A stretch of 64,000 nucleotides of DNA from Eutrophocola salsuginis (GCA_038147195.1 JAYQTB010000004.1:2108001-2172000); one strand, 5' to 3'; shown: positions 24,887 through 34,398, numbered from the stretch's first letter. The notes: generated by a model not told the origin, from the letters alone. Numbers and translations: made by a program.

Positions 24887-27061
24887 TTATTCTGCAGGGG
24901 TGTATTCTATTCCCGTTTCTTTTAATTCAACCCAATTTATTTTTCTTATATTTTTAGGATGGTTAGCACCAGCTAGTACTAATCTACCAACCGTATACTC
25001 ACCAGATTTTAGGTACTCTGAGAAATAAGCTATTTCACTTTTTTTGGGTTGTCGGTCAAAGATATTATAAAGAACAGTCTCTACTATTTTGTCATAGGAA
25101 GCATTTTCACCCAGCTTCTCGTCAACCATTTTTTGTACGACTTCTGATTGATCCAAACCATTATCGAAATGCTTAATTGCTTTTCCTAGCAATTCTTTGT
25201 CATTAATAAATTCAGCACCGAAAGTTGCCGCTATTATTTTAATAGAGCGACCAGCGGCTTCTTTTTTGTATTCTGTGTCGTAGGCAACCCAAATTTCATT
25301 GTCTAAAATTCTTTCGATTTCGCTAAATTTTATTTTAGTATTTGATGGTAAATTGCCTTGTATTTTTAAAGTATCTAGCCCTTTCCCACCAATGACAGTT
25401 ATTTCAGCATTATCATTTATTCCTGATACATTATATTTGGCACTTTCAACAATATAATTTTCTAGTGCCCATTCAGGTAACTCTGGTCTATCTGATGTGG
25501 AAGTATCAAGAACTAAAACTTTGGCGCCTTTACTAAGCAATATTTTTTGTACATTTATAAATGTGCCCTCTACCTCAATATCTAATTTTTCTAAATTATC
25601 ACCTAAAGGAATATCTATCTCATTAGAAATGGCAACCCAGCATGGGTAATTATCATTAGGACATAAAAGATAATTATTAGCATATTCCTTTTCTGCAACA
25701 AGCTCGTTATCAATGTAGATATTTAAAGTTAAGGTTTGCTCTTTGCTATCCACCCATGAATCAAAATTCATTTTTAAAGAAGATGAGAATGTATTAGATA
25801 TTTTTATTACGTCATTGCCATCACCTGATCTAATAACGTCTTCTCCACCACCTGAACTGATTTCCCACCCATATTTAAAACCACCTGGTACCGTGATAAT
25901 TTCTGAATCACTTGATGCGTCAATTCGATTAGTTATTTGAAAAGCATTATCGTCGAACAAGTCCTTAAAAATACTTTTTGTTTCTGATGGGAACTGAGTC
26001 AAATCAAAATAGTACCAATTCTCATAGCCAGAAAACCCCCATGCTTCCCAATTGCCAAAACTCCAGCTTGTTAAATAGTCTGATAAATGATTATTAAAGT
26101 GATGGATTATAGATTTGTAAGCAGTATTAAATATTTCATAGTTAATGGAGTTGGGGTAATCTGATAATTGATCTTCCGTCGGATCCCATCCACCATCTAA
26201 TCCATTATCTAATGCAAAAGCATTATTAATAAGCATTATCGGCTTATCAAAAGTGGTAGCTGCTTCTATAAATTCTTGAACAAATCCTTTTGAATTCTTT
26301 GTTGGGCTCCACAAAAGTTTTTGGATTTCGTCGTAATCGTAAATAGGAGTTTCACTGATAAATAGTTTTCCCCATACGCTAATTACATCAGTGAGATCCC
26401 ATATTTTAAGATCCTTTGTTTCATGATTATTATATTTATCAAATTTATGAAAATTAACAGATACTGCGCCTGAAAACCTTTGTCTAACAACTCCAAATAA
26501 TTCTTCCCAATTTTTACGATTACTGTCATCAAAGAATGAAAATTCATCAAAGTTGCCTAAATAAATCAAGTCAACACCAAGCTCTTCAAATATTTCACTA
26601 TACTCAGTCCAGTATTCAATCATTGAATCAAAATAATTTTCGACCGAGAAAACTTCTTGGGCTCCAATTTTTTCTATACCACTATTATTTACATAAACAG
26701 CATTCTCTCCATTAAAGGTCCAATTGGGCAGTATAGACACTCCCATTGCGCTTTCTTTTGATAAAGTAATCCATCTTTTTTTAATTTTTCATACTCAAGT
26801 AAATCTAATAAAGTGCCATCATCTTCTACGCTGACACTAAGCTCGAACATTATTCCATTAAAGCCAATTTCTTTAATCTCAATAAGATGTTGTTCAAATT
26901 CTTCATCCGACATAGATGAAGCTGTTCCATCATGATAGAAACCAACCTTTAAATAATTGAAATATATACCTTCCTTTAAACCCTCGAATTTATCTAGGTA
27001 GCCATATGCTGATGGGATAAAAATAAAAAATAAATACGAGCAGTGGAAAATATTTCTTCAT
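24887..27061 (-). pseudogene. Secreted TIM-barrel (glycosidase-like) RTX protein, two frameshifts
   Basis: Joined frames give a protein of about 720 residues. ATG 27061 starts a signal peptide (MKKYFPLLVFIF) that shifts frame in a T-rich run and resumes as IPSAYGYLDKFEG. A second shift in a run of seven A residues near 26770 leads into the long intact frame (26746 to 24887). The first 300 residues resemble glycoside-hydrolase TIM barrels of the GH113/GHL type, for example ELGVDLIYLGNFDEF and WEELFGVVRQRFSG. Then come an RTX-like SGGGEDVIRSGDGNDVI and a C-terminal stretch like DUF4214 (VETVLYNIFDRQPKKSEIAY). Whether the shifts are decay or sequencing errors is undecided. Confidence 0.65.
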
Positions 27062-27233
27062 GTTTAATAACCTATTTATACATCTACATCTAAGTGCTTT
27101 GATTATTCTGTTCGCAGCACAAAATTACGGTTTCCAGTATATAGTGTTTTTTCATAAATCTAATTCTCAGCGATACATACAAATCATAGATTCGCGAGAA
27201 GTGAGAATTTACTAATATACTTTACCCTTGCCA

Positions 27234-27251
27234 TGGCACATTTCATGGCAC
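27234..27251 (+). repeat. Candidate integrase arm-type repeats at right end
   Basis: Two TGGCAC copies (27234-27239 and 27246-27251), 12 bases apart, lie about 60 bases inside the right repeat. They mirror the pair next to attL. The rest of 27062-27308 shows no gene. Confidence 0.5.
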
Positions 27252-27308
27252 ATCTGCAATTTACTTTTATAACCTATTGATATTATTACATTTATAAAGA
27301 CCCTGATT

Positions 27309-27355
27309 ATTGAAAATCCCCGTGTCGGTGGTTCGATTCCGCCCCTGGGCACCAC
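27309..27355 (+). repeat. attR: 47-bp copy of the tRNA-Phe 3' end
   Basis: This is an identical copy of 16099-16145. It lacks the tRNA 5' half, so it is the attachment-site remnant at the right end of the island and not a second tRNA gene. Confidence 0.95.
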
Positions 27356-27362
27356 AAATATA

Positions 27363-27388
27363 AAAGCCCTGAATAGCGGGGCTTTTTT
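27363..27388 (+). terminator. Original tRNA-Phe terminator, displaced by the island
   Basis: AAAGCCC and GGGCTTT pair around a 9-base loop, and six T residues end the element. It begins eight bases after the tRNA-like attR copy, where a tRNA terminator is expected. The island has separated it from the functional tRNA by 11.2 kb. The following bases 27389-27645 hold no recognisable gene. Confidence 0.7.
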
Positions 27389-27645
27389 ATTCGTGTTATG
27401 CAGAATAGATTACCTACAAACTCTTAGGGCGTTTGTAGTAATAGAACACCAGCAAGCCCCACTACAGCATCGTCGCAGTAACTGCCAAAGACCCGATCCC
27501 AGAAAATTTTTTCACAGCAGTGGCTGGAATATGCCTGGTTGCGCTCCAGTGCATAGTAGCAATGATGATGCAGTGCGATAGCAAAGAAACAGTCTTATAC
27601 AGACATTAAATTCATCGGCGGCACCCACCTAGGCCTGGCGGATTT

Positions 27646-29082
27646 TCATTCAAAGCTGAAGATATCGCCTTCCTGTTCCTGGCCCTCCATGCCCTGTTCA
27701 TGAAACTGTTCCCAGTTCTGTGCCCATGGCCTGCCGTACATGTCAGGCACCTGGTAATCGATGACTTCACCCGGCACCACTTGGGTCGGCTTACCACTTA
27801 CATTGAAGATTGTCGGGATGCACTCAATGAACTGGTAAGGATCGCCGTCGTTGAGGCCGCCTACCTTTTCCAGGTTTCGCACCATACGAATGGGTTCCAC
27901 CAGTGCGTCAGGATCGTAGAAGATGCCTTCCTGGTTTATGCCGTAAAGATTACCGTCAATATCCCGGTTCGGCGTGTAGATCTCGATAGCCTGCATTTTA
28001 TTGGAGAACTCCATACCGCCGTGCACTTTCCAGCCCTGGATGTTAGATGTCCAGGTGATGAGCACTTCGCCATCCCAAAAACCGATGGTCTCGCCATACC
28101 AACGCGGTACGTCGGCGCCAAGCCTCGGTCCAATACCGTCCATTAGGAAAGTGCGACCAATATGAATATTTGTGATGAAATTGTCGGCATCACCGGCCAG
28201 GAACTGCACTAGCTCGGGTGTCACCAGCACCTGGTGCGGCTGGTTGGTGACGCCATGGTAATGCCAGCGGCGCATGAAACCCTCAGGCCAGCAGAACTGC
28301 GCCGGCCACTGCGCGACGTTGGAGTTGCCGTGGTGATAAGCCTCTTGTACGAAACGCGTCTGATACTCGGGGGTGAGCAGCGACAGTACTGTCGGCACCT
28401 GGCTCCAGAACAACTCGGCACTCCAGTTCTGGCCACGCGGCCACACGTATCGACCGTTCATGTCGCTCGGGACTGAAACATACGAATGCTGCGTTGGTCC
28501 GCCACGCGTAGTCGTTTCCTCAAGCAGGGCCTCATAATGTTCTTGCGCAGTGTTGAAACCGTAAGGGCTGACGATGGCCTCTCGCGGGTAGTCGCGGTCG
28601 CAGAACCCCCAGGCCGCCGTGCGTGGCGGGTCAGACCCGACCAGACCAGACGACCAGCTCGCCTGGATGGCCTCAGAGGAATTGCAACGGAAGTAGCGGG
28701 GATCGCTCCAGTATTCGCGGTCAGCGTAGAAATCCTGGGACGTGAACAGGTCTACCGGCAAGGGTGTTACGCCCTCGGGAATGGTACCGTTTATTGCCGA
28801 TGCTTGGATGCCGCCGGTGCCAGTGCCGTTTGCGCGGGTCTCATCACGGAACGGGCCCACCATCCAAAAGCGCTCAGGGTAATTGTCGAAAACCGCCGGC
28901 GGATAAGCTTCTAGCTCTTCCTGTGGTGTGCGCAGCTTGCCAGGAATGGCAGGTTCCAGGGGTGCGCCACGACCGACGCTGGTAAAGTCGATGTAAGCCG
29001 TGCGTTGTGCCAGCGTACCTGCGCTGCATAGAGTTGACACAAGGACGATAACGGAACCTGAAATGGCAAAATTCTTCTTCAA
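27646..29082 (-). CDS. Secreted protein of an uncharacterised marine-type family
   Basis: The gene encodes 478 residues with a signal peptide (MKKNFAISGSVIVLVSTLCS, cleavage near LAQ). The mature part is rich in Trp and Tyr and includes WYGETIGFWDGEVLITWTSN. This resembles the YGESIGHWDGDTLVV signature of a large family of secreted proteins without known function. Conserved-looking stretches also include YHHGNSNVAQWPAQFCWPEG and PDALVEPIRMVRNL. No enzyme motif is evident. It is divergent from the secreted metallo-beta-lactamase-fold gene across about 230 bases, so the two may be co-regulated. GC content and codon use fit the core genome. Confidence 0.6.
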   Translation of the reverse strand: MKKNFAISGSVIVLVSTLCSAGTLAQRTAYIDFTSVGRGAPLEPAIPGKLRTPQEELEAYPPAVFDNYPERFWMVGPFRDETRANGTGTGGIQASAINGTIPEGVTPLPVDLFTSQDFYADREYWSDPRYFRCNSSEAIQASWSSGLVGSDPPRTAAWGFCDRDYPREAIVSPYGFNTAQEHYEALLEETTTRGGPTQHSYVSVPSDMNGRYVWPRGQNWSAELFWSQVPTVLSLLTPEYQTRFVQEAYHHGNSNVAQWPAQFCWPEGFMRRWHYHGVTNQPHQVLVTPELVQFLAGDADNFITNIHIGRTFLMDGIGPRLGADVPRWYGETIGFWDGEVLITWTSNIQGWKVHGGMEFSNKMQAIEIYTPNRDIDGNLYGINQEGIFYDPDALVEPIRMVRNLEKVGGLNDGDPYQFIECIPTIFNVSGKPTQVVPGEVIDYQVPDMYGRPWAQNWEQFHEQGMEGQEQEGDIFSFE

Positions 29083-29309
29083 TATGAAATCCCCGGGAGA
29101 GCCACCTGTATCTCTGTATCAGTACTACTCAGCAAAGTAGGATGACGCCCCCATGGGGCTCCTGCGACCTACTCGAACCTTCACGTCTTTTAGATAGAGT
29201 ATATGTAGAAGTCGGTTTCTATACCATCCGCGGCCCATCTGTGGGTAGAATCGAAACTCGCTGCCCGTTCCATAACAACTTAAATAATTACGTTAGGGGG
29301 GAAACACCC

Positions 29310-30773
29310 GTGATAAAGAAACTGGCAATTGCAGTAACGATATTCCTGGGATTCGGCTGTACCGCCACAGCACAGGATTCCGGCGGACTCATCAATGATG
29401 CCCGGCGCGCCTTGGGCAACGTCAATTCAGTCATGCTGTCAGGTTCAGCACAGAACGTCGCCTTTCAGCAGTGCGGCGCCAACGCCACCAACATGATCTG
29501 TGAAGACACCCACTACCCGATGCGCCCGATCATGGAGTACCAGCGCGTCATCGATGTGAATGCGCCCGCCATGCGCCATTCCGGTAATACGCTGAATATC
29601 GGCCCCGGCGGCTCCACCACCGTCAGCCCGGGCACCTTCTTCCAGCAGGTCACCGCCGAGCAGGCCGACCTGTCCGGCAACTGGGCCAATTCCCTGGAAT
29701 ACTACATCACGCCCTGGGGATTCCTGACCGGCGCAGCTGAACAGGGTGCGTCCGTCAACCGGCGAGCCATCAACGGCAGGAGCTACACCGTGCTGAGCTG
29801 GAGCCCGGATGTGAAAGCGCCTTCCGGTGCTAGCTACATCATAAATGGCTACCTGAGTGACGACAACCTGGTCGAACACGTGGAAACCTGGGTGGGCGAC
29901 AACATGATGGGCGACATGCACGTCTTCGCCTCCTACACCGGCTGGCGCGACTTCGGCGGCTTCATGGCTCCGACCAGTATCACCCAGACCCGCGGCGGCT
30001 GGCCGTATTTCCAGGTGTCCGTCACAAACGCCAGCGCCAACATGAACAACGTGGCCTCCCTCCTTCCCGCACCTTCTGGCGGCGGTGGAGGCTTCGGTGG
30101 AGGCGGCGAGGTCACCGTGATGGTCGAGGATCTCGGCAACGATCTATACCGTTTCTCCACCGGCGGTGGCGGTAGCTACGATTCGCTGTTCTATGAATTT
30201 GACGACCACATCATGATGCTCGAGGCCGGCGCCAGCCACGTGGCCATCGCGGCCTATATCGACGAGGCCAAGCGCAGGATGCCGGGTAAGCCAATCCGCT
30301 ATATCATGAACACTCATCCGCATTCCGACCACACCGCCGGGCTGCCTGTGGCGGTGGCCGAGGGGGCGACCGTGATCACGCAGGCCAACAATCTAGAGTT
30401 CTTCGAGCGTGCACTCAACACACCGCGCACCCTGCTCAATGATGCGCTGGCGCAGAACCCGCACCGGGTCTGGGTGGAAGCTGTGGATACCAGGAAGACC
30501 TACACAGACGGCACACACACCGTTGAGATGCTGCACATCTACCCGGCGCCCCACTCCAACGGCCTGATGGTGGCGTACTTCCCGCAGGAGCGCGTGCTGT
30601 TCCAGGGCGATTTCTCCCTGCCAGGACCGGGGGAACGCGGTAACGACCACGTACAGGCACTGGTGCCGGCACTGATCAAGCTCGGGGTCACCGACTTCGA
30701 CCGCTATATCAATGTGCACTCCAGCGCCGAGCCGCAAACCAAGGACCAGCTCTGGGCAGCCGCCGGCCGCTGA
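29310..30773 (+). CDS. Secreted metallo-beta-lactamase-fold hydrolase
   Basis: GTG 29310 with a strong GGGGGGA upstream begins a signal peptide (MIKKLAIAVTIFLGFGCTAT). The in-frame ATG at 29142 would put 56 unlikely residues before it. The mature protein (487 residues in all) has an N-terminal region of about 260 residues of unknown function and a Gly-rich linker near 265. A metallo-beta-lactamase fold follows with zinc motif NTHPHSDHTAG (HxHxDH), a downstream His in YPAPHSNG, and FQGDF with the bridging Asp. Such proteins can be lactonases, phosphodiesterases or sulfatase-like hydrolases, and the substrate is unknown. There is no evidence for antibiotic hydrolysis. Confidence 0.82.
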   Translation: MIKKLAIAVTIFLGFGCTATAQDSGGLINDARRALGNVNSVMLSGSAQNVAFQQCGANATNMICEDTHYPMRPIMEYQRVIDVNAPAMRHSGNTLNIGPGGSTTVSPGTFFQQVTAEQADLSGNWANSLEYYITPWGFLTGAAEQGASVNRRAINGRSYTVLSWSPDVKAPSGASYIINGYLSDDNLVEHVETWVGDNMMGDMHVFASYTGWRDFGGFMAPTSITQTRGGWPYFQVSVTNASANMNNVASLLPAPSGGGGGFGGGGEVTVMVEDLGNDLYRFSTGGGGSYDSLFYEFDDHIMMLEAGASHVAIAAYIDEAKRRMPGKPIRYIMNTHPHSDHTAGLPVAVAEGATVITQANNLEFFERALNTPRTLLNDALAQNPHRVWVEAVDTRKTYTDGTHTVEMLHIYPAPHSNGLMVAYFPQERVLFQGDFSLPGPGERGNDHVQALVPALIKLGVTDFDRYINVHSSAEPQTKDQLWAAAGR

Positions 30774-30792
30774 CTGAACACATCCCGCGCAA

Positions 30793-30824
30793 CAAAAAAG
30801 GCAGGGCTTCCCCTGCCTTTTTTG
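30793..30824. terminator. Bidirectional intrinsic terminator
   Basis: CAAAAAAGGCAGGG and CCCTGCCTTTTTTG form a perfect 14-bp stem around a CTTC loop. The A and T tracts let it end both the forward hydrolase gene and the reverse rdgC gene. Confidence 0.9.
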
Positions 30825-30833
30825 TCTTTGGAC

Positions 30834-31826
30834 CTATTGCCCTTGGCAGTCTTCCTTCTTTCTATTGTCAGGCAGCAGTTTCTTGCCGGGGTCCTCAAGC
30901 CCGCCAAATGCGGTGAACAGGGATTTGAAGAAATCGCTGAGCTGCAGCGTCATCAAAGCGAATTCCTGGTCAAACTTTTCGGCCGGCGTCTCGTTTTCAT
31001 AACCATCCGATTCCTCCCGGATATTCTCGAACCTGAGTCGTTTGATGCATAGGTCTTCCATGATGTTGCAGCCGACCCGGTTGTTCCAGACAACGCCCAG
31101 GTGGCGGGCCAGCTTGCCGGCTTCCAGGTGGACCCTGATCTCACCCCCCTCCAGGTCCTGGCCCTTCAGCCTTACTATATTGCTGGCATCCTTGGGACTG
31201 ACCAGTTCGCAATCGTCGTTGATGACGAAGCCGTCAGTGGCCTTGCCATTCTTCAGCCAGCGCGTCATTACGGCGGCCGGGGCTACCTTGCTGTTGGGCA
31301 ATGACAAGGGGAAAGAACCTAGTGTGTCACGCAGCAGGTTGAGGAATTCCTCCGCTTTCGGAGCACTGGCAGTGTCCACCACCAGCAGGTTGTCGCGCCG
31401 GGAAATGTAGGCATAAATGCGGGAGGACCGTGTAAAGGCGCGCGGTAGCAGGGCTGCATAGACATCGTCCTGGATCTCGCGTTTTTCCTTGCGATAGACC
31501 TTGCGCGCCTGTCGTTCCTCGATTTCAGCGACCTTCTCCGCCGTCGCTTCTCGCACAACGGTGGCCGGCAGCAGTCGATCCTGGCGCTGGGCACAGATCA
31601 AGATGTAATCGCCGGCGGCATGAGTGAGCATTGGCGAAGCGCCGTCTTCTGCCGTTTTATCGCTGTCTGGCGCATTTTCCCCCATAGGGGCCGTCCAGCC
31701 GATGCGCTCCTTTTCATAGCTCGAACAAGGCTCGAAGATATTGTGGGCAAGGGCCGACTCGAAATCTTCTACAGTCAGTTCAAAGGGTTGGGCAAGGCAA
31801 TAAAGACGAAGATTCTTGAACCACAT
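30834..31826 (-). CDS. rdgC: Recombination-associated protein RdgC
   Basis: RdgC is a ring-shaped nucleoid-associated DNA-binding protein that limits RecA activity. From the ATG at 31826 (MWFKNLRLYCLAQPFELTVE) the protein has 330 residues; the E. coli protein has about 303. Recognisable segments are YEKERIGWTAPMG, LLPATVVREATAEKVAEIEE, GFVINDDCELVSPKD and LSDFFKSLFTAFGG at the end. An in-frame upstream start would add 22 residues with no family counterpart. An acidic insertion (ENAPDSDKTAEDGAS) accounts for part of the extra length. Confidence 0.92.
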   Translation of the reverse strand: MWFKNLRLYCLAQPFELTVEDFESALAHNIFEPCSSYEKERIGWTAPMGENAPDSDKTAEDGASPMLTHAAGDYILICAQRQDRLLPATVVREATAEKVAEIEERQARKVYRKEKREIQDDVYAALLPRAFTRSSRIYAYISRRDNLLVVDTASAPKAEEFLNLLRDTLGSFPLSLPNSKVAPAAVMTRWLKNGKATDGFVINDDCELVSPKDASNIVRLKGQDLEGGEIRVHLEAGKLARHLGVVWNNRVGCNIMEDLCIKRLRFENIREESDGYENETPAEKFDQEFALMTLQLSDFFKSLFTAFGGLEDPGKKLLPDNRKKEDCQGQ

Positions 31827-32044
31827 ACGACAGGGACTAACCGGGACAGTGAATTGGGGAAAGGGCACGATTATCCAGTTAATGCCCGGCAAGTAAACAG
31901 GCTTGCAGCAAAGTCATGCTGCCTAGCAATCCATCAACTTCAAAAAATGCAACTGAACTATTTGCTGATGTTTGTCTTTCCAACGTTGTCTGCCCAACAC
32001 CGGTAACATAGAATTTTATATTCAATCCTATAAGGGAATAACGC

Positions 32045-33325
32045 ATGAACTTTCTGTTCGTTTCCTACGATGGCCTGATCGGAGATCTTGCCTGGACAAT
32101 CGTTAAGGAAGGCCACAACGTCAAGTATTCCATTTCCAATCCAGCTGACCGCGAGGTCGGAGCCGGCTTTGTGCCCATGGTCGATGACTGGAAAAATGAG
32201 GTGGACTGGGCCGACGTCATAGTTTTTGATGATGTACTGGGCATGGGTACCGAAGCAAAAAAGCTGCGTGATGCAGGCAAGCTAGTCGTTGGCGGTACGC
32301 CTTACACCGACATGCTCGAGGATGATCGCTCTTTCGGCCAGGAAGAACTGAAAAAACACGGCATATCCATTATTCCCTACAAGCACTTTGAAAGCTTCGA
32401 TGACGCCATCAACTTCGTTCGGGAAAACAAGGGCCGCTATGTCATCAAGCCGTCGGGCGAAGCGCAGAACCTGAAAGGCCTGCTCTTCATCGGGGAGGAA
32501 GAGGACGGATCCGACGTCATACAAGTACTAGAAGATTACCAGCAAGCCTGGTCCGACAAGATCCCGACATTCCAGCTGCAGCGCCGCGTGGAGGGTGTGG
32601 AGGTGGCCGTGGGGGCCTTCTTCAATGGCAAGCAGTTTGCCTATCCCATAAACGTCAACTTCGAACACAAGAAACTATTCCCCGGAGATCTCGGTCCCTC
32701 CACTGGAGAAATGGGCACGGCCATGTTCTGGTCAGGACCCAACCGCATCTTCAACCAAACACTGAAGAAACTGGAAGGCAAACTGGCCGATGAAGGCTAT
32801 GTTGGCTACCTCGACCTGAACTGCATCGTCAGCGGCCACAGCATCTATCCGCTGGAATTCACCGCACGCTTCGGCTACCCGACTATTTTCATCCAGTCGG
32901 AAGGCATCACCACGCCGATGGCCGAATTTCTCCATGGCTTGGCCGCAGGAACGCGCAGCACTTTCAAAACCCGCTCCGGATTCCAGATTGGCGTGCGCAT
33001 AGTGGTACCGCCGTTCCCCTTCACCGACCCGGAAACTTTCAACGTCAAATCCAAGGACACCATCATTCACTTCCGCAAGAGCAAGGAAGGAGTGCATTTC
33101 GAGGACGTCAAGCTGGTCAACAACGAATGGCTGATCACCGGAGAATCTGGCGTCATCTTGGTGGTAGTAGGCATGGGCCAAACCATGAAACAGGCGCAGA
33201 AACAAGCATATTCCCGCATCAAGAACCTGATCATTCCACACATGTACTACCGCGTGGACATCGGCAACCGCTGGTTCGAAGACAGTGACAAGCTCCATAA
33301 CTGGGGTTACCTGAGGGAAGTGTGA
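32045..33325 (+). CDS. ATP-grasp ligase, PurD-like, of unknown substrate
   Basis: The gene encodes 426 residues with the ATP-grasp architecture of phosphoribosylamine-glycine ligase. It has an N-terminal pre-ATP domain (MNFLFVSYDGLIGDLAWTIV), an ATP-binding Lys in GRYVIKPSGEAQNLKGLL, and a C-terminal metal motif in YPLEFTARFGYPT. It lacks clear substrate motifs of true PurD, so it probably joins another amine and carboxylate. The GTGA overlap with the next gene, a GNAT-type transferase, indicates translational coupling and a shared pathway. An AAGGGA ribosome binding site precedes the ATG. Confidence 0.75.
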   Translation: MNFLFVSYDGLIGDLAWTIVKEGHNVKYSISNPADREVGAGFVPMVDDWKNEVDWADVIVFDDVLGMGTEAKKLRDAGKLVVGGTPYTDMLEDDRSFGQEELKKHGISIIPYKHFESFDDAINFVRENKGRYVIKPSGEAQNLKGLLFIGEEEDGSDVIQVLEDYQQAWSDKIPTFQLQRRVEGVEVAVGAFFNGKQFAYPINVNFEHKKLFPGDLGPSTGEMGTAMFWSGPNRIFNQTLKKLEGKLADEGYVGYLDLNCIVSGHSIYPLEFTARFGYPTIFIQSEGITTPMAEFLHGLAAGTRSTFKTRSGFQIGVRIVVPPFPFTDPETFNVKSKDTIIHFRKSKEGVHFEDVKLVNNEWLITGESGVILVVVGMGQTMKQAQKQAYSRIKNLIIPHMYYRVDIGNRWFEDSDKLHNWGYLREV

Positions 33326-34269
33326 TCAGATTCGTAACCGACCAGGCTGAATGCAAGTCCCTGTGGGATCAGTTCAGTCCCCGAGAACACGCCTGGGATG
33401 AATGGGAGCTGATGTATGCCTTCCATGACGAGGCCCGCTACCGTTTCAATTTCATGGTGCATGAAACCGATAACGCTGCGGACGGCCTTATTCCCCTTGT
33501 GGAAGATACTAAGGACGGCAGCTTCGAGCTGTTCGGCGGTTGCTATGCCGACAGCCGTATCCTGTGGATCGATATCGACGATTTCCGTGAATGCTTTGGC
33601 GCCCTGCCAGAAAATACCGCCTTTTTCGACCTACGTGGCACCTGGGTCGACCAGGTCCTTGCCATGTACCCCGAGTATGAGCCCAATTTCATCGAGCGGG
33701 ACAGCCAGTATTACCTGGTGCCAATGGATTTCGATTACGACTTTAATAACCACATGGTGGCCACCTTCTCAAAGGACAAGCGCAAGAATATCCAGCGCGA
33801 CATTCGCAAACTCGTGGACATGAGAAAACCGGAACTGACCTGGGATGACGCCGATGAAACTGAAGCTTTCATCGAGTTGAACGTGAAAAACTTCGGCGAG
33901 GAATCAGATTACGCCATAGATGAGGGCAAGGATGAAGCCAGGCGTGTGATCAGGGAGTTAAAGAACCTCGGCTACCTGCGCACCCTAGCGATCCGCATCG
34001 ACGGTATCATTCAGGGCGTTTCTTTGTCCGCGCTGTACAACAACAATTGGGTAGCGCTGTATTCATCCAGCAACAACGACATCAACAACATTGGAAAGTA
34101 CCTCACCATCGAAACAATTCAGGAAGGCTGCCGTCTGAGAGTAGATGAAATCAATTATATGACTGGTATGGTCTGGAAGAAGGCCTGGCATATGAAGGAA
34201 AACACCTGTCGAACCATGCGCAAACCGGCCAAGCCGGCAACCGGGATTTCTGCCGAAACACCTGCCTAA
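33322..34269 (+). CDS. GNAT/FemAB-like acyltransferase coupled to the ATP-grasp gene
   Basis: The gene encodes 315 residues. The C-terminal half resembles the Acetyltransf_6/BioF2 branch of GNAT proteins, a branch related to FemAB aminoacyl transferases: DKRKNIQRDIRKL, LGYLRTLAIRIDGIIQGVSL and NNWVALYSSSNNDINNIGKY. The N-terminal half (for example FDLRGTWVDQVLAMY) is consistent with the paired GNAT fold of this group. It starts at GTG inside the ATP-grasp stop codon. A likely role is transfer of an acyl or aminoacyl group onto the ligase product, but no substrate can be deduced. Confidence 0.7.
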   Translation: MIRFVTDQAECKSLWDQFSPREHAWDEWELMYAFHDEARYRFNFMVHETDNAADGLIPLVEDTKDGSFELFGGCYADSRILWIDIDDFRECFGALPENTAFFDLRGTWVDQVLAMYPEYEPNFIERDSQYYLVPMDFDYDFNNHMVATFSKDKRKNIQRDIRKLVDMRKPELTWDDADETEAFIELNVKNFGEESDYAIDEGKDEARRVIRELKNLGYLRTLAIRIDGIIQGVSLSALYNNNWVALYSSSNNDINNIGKYLTIETIQEGCRLRVDEINYMTGMVWKKAWHMKENTCRTMRKPAKPATGISAETPA

Positions 34270-34398
34270 CAAATTATTGTTGCCTTCATTGCAGCGATTT
34301 ATCGACCAACCATAAACACTCTTTGACTTGGACAGTATGTAAGGGCCTAATAGGGGTGTTGCCTCTTTTTCGCGAGAGTTCACAACCCGGAGAGCCCC

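Noticed and set aside
27309..27355. Second tRNA-Phe gene
   Set aside because: Only the 3' part is present; there is no acceptor 5' strand or D-arm.
29310..30773. Antibiotic beta-lactamase
   Set aside because: The HxHxDH motif only shows the metallo-beta-lactamase fold, which covers many hydrolases, and the long N-terminal region is unlike class B enzymes.
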